Origin: Candidatus Cloacimonetes bacterium 4572_55
GTDB lineage: Bacteria > 4572-55
Direction: 5' to 3'
Assembly (NCBI GenBank): GCA_002084765.1
Contig: NBMB01000001.1
Span: 124,001 to 188,000, forward strand
Length of the DNA: 64,000 bases
In this document: positions 1-8,913 of the stretch, one piece after another
How the letters are laid out: each line of letters opens with the position of its first letter
How positions within the stretch are numbered: the first letter of the stretch is position 1
Translations under genes and position numbers: made by a program
Notes under the pieces: generated by a model
Told to the model about the DNA's origin: nothing
What the model saw: the letters and a program-made list of their open reading frames with translations, nothing else
The model's database searches: none

Positions 1-263
1 GCATTATCATAACGGAAGATCAATTCGTTATTGGCATCCTGGTAGTGATAACGGTACGTCACTTTGTTGTATTGCGTTTCTTCGGCATCGATATACTCGG
101 AAAAATGCAAGGCGGAGCCATCGACAAAACGTATTGTGCCGTTGAGGTAACCCTGGTCACCCGGCCTGTCCTCGAACTGAATGGTGGAATCAAGCATCAT
201 AGCCATAGTCGAAAATTGGTCAACCGTTTGTTTAATACGATCAAAGTAGGCTTGTATGCGCAT
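1..263 (-). CDS. TumE-like toxin (DUF6516), C-terminus beyond window edge
   Basis: This is the first 87 codons of a gene that leaves the window at base 1. The translated start MRIQAYFDRI, followed by GTIRFVDGSALHFSEY and YRYHYQD, matches the N-terminal half of the DUF6516/TumE toxin family as I recall it; these proteins are small and toxic when their antitoxin is absent. The ATG lies inside the end of the upstream gene (23-bp overlap), which implies translational coupling and is typical of toxin-antitoxin pairs. The catalytic part is not visible. Family assignment is by motif memory and is fairly confident; activity is inferred. Confidence 0.72.
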   Translation of the reverse strand, partial: MRIQAYFDRIKQTVDQFSTMAMMLDSTIQFEDRPGDQGYLNGTIRFVDGSALHFSEYIDAEETQYNKVTYRYHYQDANNELIFRYDN

Positions 264-552
264 ATTCCAGGTCCTTCAATTTCTGCAATTTTTGGCGCAG
301 CTTGCACATCAACTGATATTCGCCCGACCATTGGATATATTCATCATCGCCGCCGCTCAAATCTTCGGCGGCCATTTGCTCGATAAAGTGTTGCGAGCTG
401 ACCCGGTAGCGGTCCTCAAAGGGTTTCAAACGATTACAGGCCAATTGCATCCCTAACTCGAGCCGCGTCACCTCCGATTGAACAGCAGATTTGATCAACG
501 TCAGCAGTTCCGGCCCATGCTGTCGTGATTGGATGTAAATTTTGGTTTCCAT
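241..552 (-). CDS. TumA-like antitoxin
   Basis: A 103-residue protein encoded directly before, and overlapping, the TumE-like toxin. I chose the ATG at 552 rather than a longer frame reaching 672, because GGAGA lies just upstream and the protein then starts METKIYIQSR. It carries a helical charged middle (LELGMQLACNRLKPFEDRY) and an acidic GGDDEYIQWSGEY segment, features common in the partner proteins of DUF6516 toxins. It should bind and neutralise the toxin and may repress its own promoter. No DNA-binding motif is obvious, so autoregulation is only expected from other TA pairs. Confidence 0.68.
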   Translation of the reverse strand: METKIYIQSRQHGPELLTLIKSAVQSEVTRLELGMQLACNRLKPFEDRYRVSSQHFIEQMAAEDLSGGDDEYIQWSGEYQLMCKLRQKLQKLKDLEYAHTSLL

Positions 553-661
553 CGGGGTCTCCTTCTTAAGCCGTAAAGAATTACGGGCAGGCAAATAATC
601 AAAACAGCAAATGAAAACTTTCGACATATTCACATATTCTAATATAATATATGAATCAAGC
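553..661. other. AT-rich spacer between TA pair and FecR-domain gene
   Basis: A short AT-rich gap with TATA-like stretches near 640-655 that could contain the minus-strand TA promoter. No clear -35/-10 pair or hairpin can be defended. Confidence 0.3.
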
Positions 662-2209
662 TTATTGACCAATACGAATAGTAATAGCTTTTTCCGAACG
701 ATTTTCTAAAAAGTCATAAGCAATTACCCGAACTGCTAATACCTCGCCCACGACCCTTGGCAGCTCGACTTCGAAGGTGCCGTTTTCATCAACCGCCGCG
801 TCTACGCCGTTGACTTGCACCTCAATCGGACAATTTATATTGGTAACGCTTGGGTTTGCGCACTCTCCGGGATCGATTGCCTGCCCCCGGATTTTGAATG
901 GAGGAGGCTCATGTCCGGGTGGCGAAGGCGGGACGCGGGCAATATCAATTGAGCCTGGAGGGTTGATAAAAGTAATGATCGGCGGCAGTGTGTCTCGCCA
1001 CCGGTCGATCGCCAAATATGCCTCGTGACCAACCTGATCCCTGACAAAAATCTCGATCTGATTGCTCCCCTCCGAGAGATTTGGGAAATAGGTGTACATA
1101 TTTCCGCGGATTTCAAACCATTCGCCTGCCTCCTCATTTTCGTCAATCTTGATCTTGAATTGATCCGAAGGCGTTGGGTCGGATATGAATATCGACATGT
1201 TATAATTGGTATTTGAGGTAAACGGCGCGCGGGTCAAATCATCTGCGATACTAATGACAGGCGCGCCAGTATTGACAAATATCACAGGCTCCTCCAGGAA
1301 TTGATTTCCCAGAGAATCTTCGACAATCACCGTCACCACATGAGAACCGTCGGTCAGATTTAAGATAGCGGTAAACTCCCCGTCCCTGTCTGCGAGAATC
1401 GTTTGATCATTGATACGGACGGCCACTTCGGGAAGAGTGGCTCCCAAGACGACCACATCGCTCTGATCGGTCAAAAAACTATCCACCGGCGAGAATAGTG
1501 TCAAAAATAGTTCATCGGTTTGGATGGGATCGATCTCGCCTTGATCTGGGTTGATCATGCCCTCGCCCCAATCCAGCAATTTCTCAAGCTCTTGTTGATT
1601 CATTTGCTCAATATTGCCGACTCCCTCCGGTGTGACGACCACTTGCTCGCCGTTCTGCTGAAGATTGACCGCCGCCTCTTCTCCCAACACTCGCACGCTG
1701 ATACCGGAGCCGCCTTCCCGATCAACCAGGATATAGTGGCTGGAGCGGTTTTCGTGCGAGACAATGAAAATAGTTCCCTTAACAGCCGCGACCGAGGTGG
1801 GAGTCTCCACCTCAAAACTTGACTCTTCAGAAAAAATCCGCCGCACCTTTGCCCACATTGTGCCAAAAAGCACGTTCAGGCTTGTCTTCATCTCTCCTGT
1901 CTCGTTGTCCTGAGTGAGAGATTTGACCTTGATCATGGAATTCTCTCGTAATCGAATAATGCTACCGTCGGTGAACAGAAGTCCGACACGAGACGCGCCT
2001 CGGGTCTGAATCGTATCGCCAGACCTCAACAAATCTCCCTGAACTCCCGGCTCCCAATCGCCGCCAACCGCTTTTTGAACCACAACTTCGCCCTCTACCT
2101 CACGAATAGAACAGGCAATTTGTTGCTCCTTGGCAATGGCGGATATAGACCAAAACCATAAGAGCCCGAACAGGCTCAGCAAAAAAAATAAAAATTTTTT
2201 GGACATCAT
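662..2209 (-). CDS. Secreted FecR-domain protein with Ig-like repeats
   Basis: About 515 residues. I place the start at the ATG at 2209 (MMSKKFLFF), which has AAGGAG seven bases upstream; the longer frame to 2248 lacks such a site. A signal peptide (hydrophobic FLFFLLSLFGLLWFW, cleavage near AIA-KEQ) is followed by a FecR-type domain (about 20-140: VEGEVVV, LRSGDTIQTR, SRVGLLFTDGSIIRL). The rest is a string of Ig-like or cadherin-like beta domains, including VAVRINDQTILADRDGEF. Unlike true FecR it has no N-terminal anti-sigma segment and no neighbouring sigma factor or TonB receptor, so a structural or adhesive surface role is more likely than iron signalling. Confidence 0.75.
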   Translation of the reverse strand: MMSKKFLFFLLSLFGLLWFWSISAIAKEQQIACSIREVEGEVVVQKAVGGDWEPGVQGDLLRSGDTIQTRGASRVGLLFTDGSIIRLRENSMIKVKSLTQDNETGEMKTSLNVLFGTMWAKVRRIFSEESSFEVETPTSVAAVKGTIFIVSHENRSSHYILVDREGGSGISVRVLGEEAAVNLQQNGEQVVVTPEGVGNIEQMNQQELEKLLDWGEGMINPDQGEIDPIQTDELFLTLFSPVDSFLTDQSDVVVLGATLPEVAVRINDQTILADRDGEFTAILNLTDGSHVVTVIVEDSLGNQFLEEPVIFVNTGAPVISIADDLTRAPFTSNTNYNMSIFISDPTPSDQFKIKIDENEEAGEWFEIRGNMYTYFPNLSEGSNQIEIFVRDQVGHEAYLAIDRWRDTLPPIITFINPPGSIDIARVPPSPPGHEPPPFKIRGQAIDPGECANPSVTNINCPIEVQVNGVDAAVDENGTFEVELPRVVGEVLAVRVIAYDFLENRSEKAITIRIGQ

Positions 2210-2390
2210 TGGAACGCTCCTTTTCGAGGTTTTTGGGTTTATTCTCATATAAAAACGGCTTGATACGTAGACATATTCATTCTAAAGGAAAAATAAAATG
2301 ATGTCAATAAGTAAAAGCGAGGTAAAAAAAATAAACGTATGTCATTTTTTTTTAATATGATGCGGTATTAATCAGAATGCGAGCTGAAAA

Positions 2391-3281
2391 TCAGGAGAGC
2401 ACGTTTTTCCGAAGCCGTGAGATCACATTTTTTATCCATTGATTTTTTGGGAAACTTTGTTCCGCGCTTTTCAACTGGCTCAGAGCGTCGGAAAACCGAT
2501 TAGATCGGATATAACTCATGCTCAGATCCATACGTATGGGCAAATTTTTTGGATCAAGCTCCACAGCTTTTTCTAACTTGTTAATCCCCTCGTCGATCTC
2601 GTCCATTTGTAAAAGAGTCATGCCGAGGCCATGAAAAGCTTGGGCATTTTTAGCGTCCAACTGAATCGCGCTCTCAAAACTCTCTTTTGCCCTACGCGTC
2701 AGACCCCGCCGGATAAACACATGTCCTGTCAAAGTGTAGCCGTGTGGACTTGTCGGGTCTTGTCTAATCGCCTCTTTCACACACTCGGACGCCTCTTTTA
2801 GTTGATTCAACTGGATATAAGCCTCTGCCAGAATTTCATGGATTCTCGGAAAAAAAGGGTCATGCTCAATTGCCTTCAGAAAATAATCCACAGCTTCCTG
2901 AAGCTGGCTCAAACGCATATTTGCCAGACCCATGTTATATGTCAATTCAGCAGAACTGTTGTTCTTTATATCAATCTTTTGATACCATTCAAGAGCCTTT
3001 TTCGGCTCATTCCGAATGACAGAGACATTGCCCAACAAAAAGAGTGTTCTCTCATCCTTCGGATCCACGTCGTGCGCGTCTAACAGATAATTTTCTGCGC
3101 TGTCCAGATGACGCTGACCAATATAATGTTCTGCGACTGCATAATATGCGGGTAAATAGGTCTCGTCTATATCCAAAATTTGATCAAATATTTGGATTGC
3201 GTGGAGCCAACGATTTTGGCTTACATAGGAATCGGCTCTTGATATCAATTGATCAATCGTTTCTTCGGCTATTTTTTTCAT
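2391..3281 (-). CDS. TPR-repeat protein
   Basis: About 296 residues made almost entirely of tetratricopeptide repeats, roughly seven units, with recurring A..Y..LG....A...Y.KA.ELDP patterns such as HGLGMTLLQMDEIDEGINKL. No signal peptide or membrane segment is visible, so it is probably a cytoplasmic scaffold. Two ATGs are possible (3287 and 3281). AAGGAG sits only two bases before the first and eight before the second, so 3281 (MKKIAEE) is preferred. The partner cannot be named; the next gene is prmC, separated by about 55 bp. Confidence 0.82.
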   Translation of the reverse strand: MKKIAEETIDQLISRADSYVSQNRWLHAIQIFDQILDIDETYLPAYYAVAEHYIGQRHLDSAENYLLDAHDVDPKDERTLFLLGNVSVIRNEPKKALEWYQKIDIKNNSSAELTYNMGLANMRLSQLQEAVDYFLKAIEHDPFFPRIHEILAEAYIQLNQLKEASECVKEAIRQDPTSPHGYTLTGHVFIRRGLTRRAKESFESAIQLDAKNAQAFHGLGMTLLQMDEIDEGINKLEKAVELDPKNLPIRMDLSMSYIRSNRFSDALSQLKSAEQSFPKNQWIKNVISRLRKNVLS

Positions 3282-3338
3282 AATCATATCTCCTTATATA
3301 TTATATAAACATGTAAATTAAGTATCTAAATATATTAT

Positions 3339-4193
3339 CTATATTTTTTTTGCATATATAACGCGATCTCTTCTCGCGTAATCTTTCAGAATTTCAACGG
3401 AATAAAAAATTGCGGAACGCTTCAGAATTTCTCGAACCCGTTCCCCCTGATCCGCTCCGATTTCAACGGCAAGCGCGCCTCTCGACGCGAGATGTATTTG
3501 GCAAATTTTGGCAAATCTTCGATAAAAATAGAGTCCATCTTTCCCGCCGTTGAGTGCTGTGACAGGCTCATGGCGCACTTCGATCGGCAGTGAGGAAAAT
3601 TCGCTTGTCGCTATATATGGGGGGTTGGATACGATCAGATCAAACCGAGTCTCTTCCACATTTTTTGCCAGATCGCTTTGTCGGAAACATATCCGTTCGC
3701 CGACATGATTCAGCTCTGCGTTTTTTTTGGCGATCTTGATCGCCTGGTCGGAGATATCCGTTGCAAGTATTTTGGCAAGGGGCAAATTTTTTGCCAGGGA
3801 GATTGCAATCGCGCCTGATCCGGACCCAATGTCCCAAATTTTATAAGGCTCATTTTTTTTGCAATGATCCAGAACCGCATCTATCAGGATTTCGGTCTCA
3901 GGTCTCGGAATCAAAACCGCGTCGTTGACTCGAAAGGGCAGACTGTAGAACTCGGTCTCTCCGACAATATATTGCCACGGTTTGCCTTTTGCTCGGGATT
4001 TCAACATTTCCCGATATCTATCCCTGTCGGGTTGATTCAGGGGTCGATCATAATTCAAATAAAGATCAATTCTTCGGCATTTCAGTGAGTGGGCAAGCAA
4101 GATTTCGGATGTCAATCTCGGTTGATCGATATGTTTTTTCTTAAAATATTTCGCTGACCACTCCAATATATCGCGAATTTGCCAAGTTTCCAA
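3339..4193 (-). CDS. prmC: Release factor glutamine methyltransferase PrmC
   Basis: PrmC methylates the glutamine of the GGQ motif in release factors RF1 and RF2 using S-adenosylmethionine. The protein has the PrmC N-terminal helical domain (PRLTSEILLAHSL), the linker PWQYIVGETEFYSLPF, the SAM loop IWDIGSGSGAIAISLA and the signature SNPPYIA. An open frame continues to a GTG at 4244, but that start has a poor ribosome site. A TTG at 4193, preceded by AGAGGA at nine bases, gives the family's usual N-terminal length (35 residues before the ILLAH motif). The start is therefore uncertain; the function is clear. No prfA is adjacent. Confidence 0.9.
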   Translation of the reverse strand: METWQIRDILEWSAKYFKKKHIDQPRLTSEILLAHSLKCRRIDLYLNYDRPLNQPDRDRYREMLKSRAKGKPWQYIVGETEFYSLPFRVNDAVLIPRPETEILIDAVLDHCKKNEPYKIWDIGSGSGAIAISLAKNLPLAKILATDISDQAIKIAKKNAELNHVGERICFRQSDLAKNVEETRFDLIVSNPPYIATSEFSSLPIEVRHEPVTALNGGKDGLYFYRRFAKICQIHLASRGALAVEIGADQGERVREILKRSAIFYSVEILKDYARRDRVIYAKKI

Positions 4194-4271
4194 GATATTC
4201 AATCCTCTCGAATTATTTATTTCTAAGAAGCTGCGGGCGGGCACCTATTGATTTAATGAACCATCATCTAA

Positions 4272-5234
4272 CTATTCAGCTAATTGGGATCGGCGAGCCA
4301 ACCCGGCGGCTCCGATAACGCCAGCTCGGTCAATCAATTTGGATTGGAGAATTTTGACCCTCTTAGCCGGTCGCTCGAAAGCCCGCTCTGCCACAACTCG
4401 GCGCAGTGGACCAAAGAGGTCTTCTCCGGCGTTCGCCATTCCGCCGGATAGCGAGACGATCTCCGGATTAAACAGGTTGACCAAACTGGCGATGCCTACC
4501 CCGAGATAATATGCAGCTTCCTCGAAGAGTCGAGCCGCGACCGGATCTCCCTGTTTTTGAGCCTGGTGAACCATGACGGAGGTGATCCGATCCATGTCGT
4601 TTTCCGCTAATTGTATGATCAATGTCTTTTTTCCGCTCGATATTTCCTCTTTTGCCCGACGAACCCACGCGGTTGCCGATACAAAAGCCTCCAGACAGCC
4701 AGCACTCCCACAGACGCACTTTGGGCCCTTGGGGTCGAGACAGATGTGACCTATTTCGCCCGCGACGCCGTCTGCGCCGCGATAGAGCTTACTGTTTATA
4801 ATGATCCCGCCTCCCACGCCGGTGCCGAGCGTCAACCCGATCATTCGGCTCGATCCCTGACCGCAACCTCGCCACCATTCTCCGTATACCGCGGCGTTGG
4901 CGTCGTTCTCGACCACAGTCGGCAGGTCGAACCGATCTCCTATAATATCTCGGATCGGCACATCTTTCCAACCGGGCAAATTTGGTGCTTCATAAACTAT
5001 GCCCGTCTCAAAGTTTAAGGGACCGGCAATGCCCAGTCCGATTCCTTTGATCGGGACAGAAAGTTTCCGGGCTCGATTCAAAAGCCGATCAATACAGTCG
5101 CAAAGCCGATCAATCACCGCGTCCCGACCAAGATGCGATCGGGTCGATAAATTTCCCACGCGGTCTGAAATGCCCTGATTCGATACCAGACCATGTTTGA
5201 TCCCGGTTCCGCCCAGGTCGATTCCGATATACAT
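4272..5234 (-). CDS. ROK-family glucokinase
   Basis: A 320-residue ROK kinase, probably phosphorylating glucose with ATP to glucose 6-phosphate in the cytoplasm. The N-terminal phosphate loop IGIDLGGTGIKHGLV, the catalytic VENDANAAVYGEWW (ENDAN with the base Asp), the GLTLGTGVGGGII loop, and the zinc-binding cluster GHICLDPKGPKCVCGSAGCLE (about 160-185) are all present, so the protein looks active. GGAG lies seven bases before the ATG. It stands alone between prmC and ackA in a minus-strand metabolic run. Other ROK substrates (N-acetylmannosamine, fructose) cannot be excluded. Confidence 0.9.
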   Translation of the reverse strand: MYIGIDLGGTGIKHGLVSNQGISDRVGNLSTRSHLGRDAVIDRLCDCIDRLLNRARKLSVPIKGIGLGIAGPLNFETGIVYEAPNLPGWKDVPIRDIIGDRFDLPTVVENDANAAVYGEWWRGCGQGSSRMIGLTLGTGVGGGIIINSKLYRGADGVAGEIGHICLDPKGPKCVCGSAGCLEAFVSATAWVRRAKEEISSGKKTLIIQLAENDMDRITSVMVHQAQKQGDPVAARLFEEAAYYLGVGIASLVNLFNPEIVSLSGGMANAGEDLFGPLRRVVAERAFERPAKRVKILQSKLIDRAGVIGAAGLARRSQLAE

Positions 5235-5407
5235 AGTTCACTCCAAAATTTATTGCTAAGCCGCGCGGTATAATTCGGAAATATCCACAAATATAAGATA
5301 TTCATTGATCACATAAAAATATAGAGACGCGTCTTTTCTATAGGTATAATATAGATTAGACGTGAATAGACACGCCTCTGCATGACCGAATAGTCGGCAA
5401 TTTATAG

Positions 5408-6616
5408 CTACATTTTTTTCACAATTCCCTGGGTGTCCAAAGCGATGACCAATTCTTCCGCTGTAGGAACGGTCAACACCTGGACAGGCGAGCCTTCTTC
5501 GCTGATGCGCGCTTCTATAGCGCGGGTGACAGCATTTTTTTTCTTATCAAGGCGGATGCCGAGGAACTCCATATTTTCGCAGCATTTCCCTCGGATATTC
5601 GCCGCGTTTTCGCCGATTCCGCCGGTAAAGACCAGCGCGTCCAGTCCGCCCATGGCTGCTGCGTACGCGCCGATATATTTCTTCAGCCGATATACAAAGA
5701 CGTCGATAGCGAGTTGGGCTGCTGCATTGCCCTCCATCGCTTCCTCAGTCAGCTCGCGCATATCGTTGGAAAGACCACCGCTCAATGCGTATAATCCGCT
5801 GTGTTTATTCATCATAGCGTTGATCTCGGACAAGCGCAACTCTTCCATAGCCATGATGTGTGTGATGACCGCTGGGTCGATATCGCCGCAGCGTGTTCCC
5901 ATGACCAGCCCTTCCAGCGGCGTCATGCCCATCGAGGTATCGACCGATTTTCCGTTTTTGATCGCGGTAATACTGCACCCGTTGCCCAAATGAGCGGTAA
6001 TGATTTTCAACTCCTCAATATCCTTGCCAATGATCTCCGCCGCGCGACGGGAAACATAAAAGTGCGATGTGCCGTGGAATCCGTAACGTCGAATAGCATG
6101 CCGTTTGTACAGAATCGCTGGGACCGCGTATATCCACGCCCGTTTGGGCATGGTTTGATGAAAAGCGGTATCAAACACAGCGACTTGCGGCGAGTTTGGC
6201 AGCAGTCTCTGACAAGCCGAGATACCCTTAAGATTTGGCGGATTGTGCAGTGGTGCCAGGTCCGCGCATATATCAATCTGGTTATAAACCTCTTGGGTGA
6301 TTAAGACCGATTCGGAGAACGTCTCGCCCCCGTGAACCACCCGATGCCCCACAGCGTCGATCTCGGAAGGCTGCGTGATCGCGCCGTTTTCTTTATCTTG
6401 AAGAGTGCTCAACACGCGACGGATAGCAACGGTATGATCCAGTATCTCAATCGTTTTCTCGATTTTTCGACCGTCGTGCATAGATTGATAGCGTAGCTTT
6501 GCCGTAGACGTGCCAATGCGCTCGACAAGTCCTTTTGCCATCGGCTTCTCTGTTTCCGTATTAAACAGTTGGAATTTTACCGATGAACTCCCGCAATTTA
6601 GAACCAATATCTTCAT
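5408..6616 (-). CDS. ackA: Acetate kinase
   Basis: This 402-residue enzyme interconverts acetyl phosphate plus ADP with acetate plus ATP. Diagnostic sequences are present from end to end: MKILVLNCGSSSVKFQLF, the VGHRVVHGGE motif, VFDTAFHQTMP, RRYGFHGTSHFYVS, AHLGNGCS, DTSMGMTPLEGLVMGTRCGD and FTGGIGENA. Length is standard for AckA. Phosphotransacetylase (pta), its usual operon partner, is not beside it, so acetyl phosphate must come from a gene elsewhere. The role may be substrate-level ATP formation in fermentation. Confidence 0.97.
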   Translation of the reverse strand: MKILVLNCGSSSVKFQLFNTETEKPMAKGLVERIGTSTAKLRYQSMHDGRKIEKTIEILDHTVAIRRVLSTLQDKENGAITQPSEIDAVGHRVVHGGETFSESVLITQEVYNQIDICADLAPLHNPPNLKGISACQRLLPNSPQVAVFDTAFHQTMPKRAWIYAVPAILYKRHAIRRYGFHGTSHFYVSRRAAEIIGKDIEELKIITAHLGNGCSITAIKNGKSVDTSMGMTPLEGLVMGTRCGDIDPAVITHIMAMEELRLSEINAMMNKHSGLYALSGGLSNDMRELTEEAMEGNAAAQLAIDVFVYRLKKYIGAYAAAMGGLDALVFTGGIGENAANIRGKCCENMEFLGIRLDKKKNAVTRAIEARISEEGSPVQVLTVPTAEELVIALDTQGIVKKM

Positions 6617-6717
6617 ACATCACTCTCTTGTTAAGCTGTTTATAACTCTTTGGAAAGAATGAAAAACGCCGCTGTTTTTTTATTCTTCCAAAAGAGTATT
6701 CCATGAGCCTATTTTAA

Positions 6718-6752
6718 ACAAAAAAATTCGGGATCGTATAAGGCGATCCCGA
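6718..6752 (-). terminator. Rho-independent terminator after 3-hydroxyacyl-CoA dehydrogenase
   Basis: On the minus strand TCGGGATCG and CGATCCCGA form a perfect 9-bp stem with a 7-base loop, followed by a run of T. It lies 16 bp beyond the stop codon at 6768 and separates that gene from ackA. Confidence 0.85.
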
Positions 6753-6767
6753 TGAATTCCCACTTTA

Positions 6768-7643
6768 TTACTTTGTGATCAACTTTCCTTCCGGAGAATA
6801 TTTATAAAACCCCTCTCCAGTTTTGACACCCAGTTTGTTTGCGCGCACCATTTTTCGGATGAGTGAGGAAGGACGATATTTCAGATCGCCCAGGTCCCTG
6901 AACAAGGTCTGCATCCATTCCAGAACTTGATCCAAGCCGATCGCATCAGCCATCTGGAGCGGCCCTATCTCGAATTGGTAGCCCAACCTCATAGCAGTGT
7001 CGATATCCTTCACGCTCGCCACGCCGTCCATAACGATCTCCATGGCTTCATTGAGCATGGTCACAATCATTCGGGTGGTGATGTAGCCCGGATATTCAAA
7101 AACCTCGACCGTCCTTTTTTTCAACTGTTTGGCAAAACCACAGGCGATATCGAAGGTCTTTTCCGACGTCTTCATACCGCGAATGATCTCCACAAGCGGC
7201 ACCACCGGAACCGGATTGATAAAGTGCATGCCCACCAATCGGGTCGGCTCATAAAGGTCCTCCGCCAATTTAGAAATGCTCAAAGTGGAGGTGTTGGTGA
7301 TGAAGATCATCTCCGGTGGACAAGTGCGTTCCAGTTCGCCGAAAAGCTCCTTTTTCATCTCCAAATTTTCCGGTATTGTCTCAATGACGACATCTACTTC
7401 CCGAGTGCGACGCAGCCCCACATGACCGTGAACCCGAGAGAGTAACGCTCTTTTCTCGCTCTCTGTCATGCCCCAGCGCGCAATCTTATTATCCAGATTG
7501 GTCCGGATCATGTCGATGCCATGATTCAGCCGATCCTCGCTTATCTCGAATAAAAAGACGTCAATATCTTTTGCCGCAATAGCCTCAGTCAATCCCTCGC
7601 CCATTGTTCCCGCGCCAATGATAGCGACCTTCCCGATTTCCAT
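6768..7643 (-). CDS. 3-hydroxyacyl-CoA dehydrogenase (3-hydroxybutyryl-CoA type)
   Basis: A 291-residue NAD(P)-dependent dehydrogenase oxidising (S)-3-hydroxyacyl-CoA to the 3-ketoacyl form, or the reverse. The Rossmann loop KVAIIGAGTMGEGLTEAIA, the acidic end of the second strand (VFLFEISEDR), the VVIETIPENLEMKKELF region, the catalytic GMHFINPVPVVPLVEII and the C-terminal FEIGPLQMADAIGLD are typical of stand-alone HBD/PaaH proteins. Length matches the family. No thiolase or crotonase gene is nearby, so the pathway (butyrate, fatty-acid or aromatic degradation) cannot be told. AGAGG precedes the ATG. Confidence 0.92.
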   Translation of the reverse strand: MEIGKVAIIGAGTMGEGLTEAIAAKDIDVFLFEISEDRLNHGIDMIRTNLDNKIARWGMTESEKRALLSRVHGHVGLRRTREVDVVIETIPENLEMKKELFGELERTCPPEMIFITNTSTLSISKLAEDLYEPTRLVGMHFINPVPVVPLVEIIRGMKTSEKTFDIACGFAKQLKKRTVEVFEYPGYITTRMIVTMLNEAMEIVMDGVASVKDIDTAMRLGYQFEIGPLQMADAIGLDQVLEWMQTLFRDLGDLKYRPSSLIRKMVRANKLGVKTGEGFYKYSPEGKLITK

Positions 7644-7687
7644 TTGATAAACCTCTCTTGTTTATGAATCTAACGGATTAGATTTTT

Positions 7688-8113
7688 TTATAACCGAACC
7701 AACTCCTCGCCGGAGAAGTGGTATCCGATCTCGAAAGCCGCAGTATCCGGAGCGTCGGAACCATGAGCCGCATTCTGCCCCTTATCCGTTCCATATTTAT
7801 GCCGGATTGTTCCGGGAGCCGCTTTTTGCGAATCCGTGTCGCCTAACAGCCTGCGCAGACTCAATATTGCGTTCTCTTTTTCAAGCACTAAGACCGTGGT
7901 TTTTCCAGAACTCATAAATTCGACCAGTTCATCGTAGAAAGGACGCGCTTTATGAACCGCATAAAATTCGCCCGCAGTTCTTTTTGTGAAACGGATCATC
8001 TTCATCGCCATAATATCAAAGCCATTTTTTTCGACCATATCGACAACTCCGCCGATATGACCTCGTTTGACCGCGTCTGGCTTTATCATCATTAAAGTTC
8101 TTTCTTTTGCCAC
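7688..8113 (-). CDS. ndk: Nucleoside diphosphate kinase
   Basis: Ndk equalises nucleoside triphosphate pools by passing phosphate from ATP to NDPs through a phospho-histidine. The 141-residue protein has ERTLMMIKPDAVKRG at the start and the active-site signature NAAHGSDAPDTAAFEI, with the phosphorylated His at residue 117. The start is GTG, strongly supported by GAGGAGG just upstream. It lies 44 bp upstream of the hydroxyacyl-CoA dehydrogenase gene and could be cotranscribed with it. Confidence 0.97.
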   Translation of the reverse strand: MAKERTLMMIKPDAVKRGHIGGVVDMVEKNGFDIMAMKMIRFTKRTAGEFYAVHKARPFYDELVEFMSSGKTTVLVLEKENAILSLRRLLGDTDSQKAAPGTIRHKYGTDKGQNAAHGSDAPDTAAFEIGYHFSGEELVRL

Positions 8114-8153
8114 AAGACCTCCTCGGAAATATTGAAAATGAAATTAAACAAAA

Positions 8154-8792
8154 TTAATTAGATAATATATCTTTATTTGCCTCTTTCTCTTTAATCATAA
8201 ATCCGCGCCACGTATGGTGCATCCGTTGTCCCACAGTGAAAAAGGCAAGTATCATCATCAGAACCATCGACACTTTGAGACCGTAATCACCGAAAAGAAG
8301 TGCTCCGACGACAACGCATGTGACGCGCTCTGGCCGTTCCAACAAGCCGACATTGCAGTCCTGACCCAACCCTTCTGCTCGGGATTTGGTATAGCTGACC
8401 AGCATGGAAGAGATGACGGCAAGATAGGTGACATAAACCATCGGAGTGACGCCGGATCGGTGGAAATAGACCATCACGCCGAGCAGGGCGATCGCCTCGG
8501 CAAATCGATCTAAAGTGGAATCCAAAAATGCTCCAAATGACGATCCGCGCCCCTGCCGACGAGCCATGGCTCCGTCGAAGATGTCGCAGAATCCGGCAAG
8601 CATATAAAATAACCCTCCATATCGAATGTGGAAGGTGGCGAAGTAGGCGGCGGCAACTCCGGAAAGCACTACGCCCAACAGGGTCATCATGTTGGGAGAT
8701 ATGCCCCACTTCGAAAAAACGTCGGCGATCGGTCGTATCATCAAGCGGACGTTTTGTTTTAGTGAACCGGGGATGAGCTCAGCTTTTATCAT
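8154..8792 (-). CDS. CDP-alcohol phosphatidyltransferase
   Basis: An integral membrane enzyme of about 212 residues that transfers a phosphatidyl group from a CDP-linked lipid to an alcohol during phospholipid synthesis. The family signature DG-x2-AR-x8-G-x3-D-x3-D is complete in FDGAMARRQGRGSSFGAFLD plus STLD. Several hydrophobic helices surround it (MLAGFCDIF, MTLLGVVLSG, VVGALLFGDYG). I prefer the start at 8792 (MIKAELIPG), with a purine-rich site upstream, to the longer frame at 8831. The acceptor (glycerol phosphate, inositol phosphate or another) cannot be decided from sequence alone. Confidence 0.88.
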   Translation of the reverse strand: MIKAELIPGSLKQNVRLMIRPIADVFSKWGISPNMMTLLGVVLSGVAAAYFATFHIRYGGLFYMLAGFCDIFDGAMARRQGRGSSFGAFLDSTLDRFAEAIALLGVMVYFHRSGVTPMVYVTYLAVISSMLVSYTKSRAEGLGQDCNVGLLERPERVTCVVVGALLFGDYGLKVSMVLMMILAFFTVGQRMHHTWRGFMIKEKEANKDILSN

Positions 8793-8913
8793 CTTTTCTC
8801 TCTTTCTCGTTAAGGCTTTCGAGCGCCACAACTTCGACCCGCGTATTTTTTAATTAAAGGGCAATTAAAAGCGCGGCAGAAGTGGCACTAATATAATGAT
8901 AATGATTGTTCTG

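Noticed and set aside
662-2209. FecR anti-sigma regulator of a TonB system
   Set aside because: It has a secretory signal at the N-terminus and no sigma factor or receptor next to it; the Ig-like C-terminal domains point to a surface protein.
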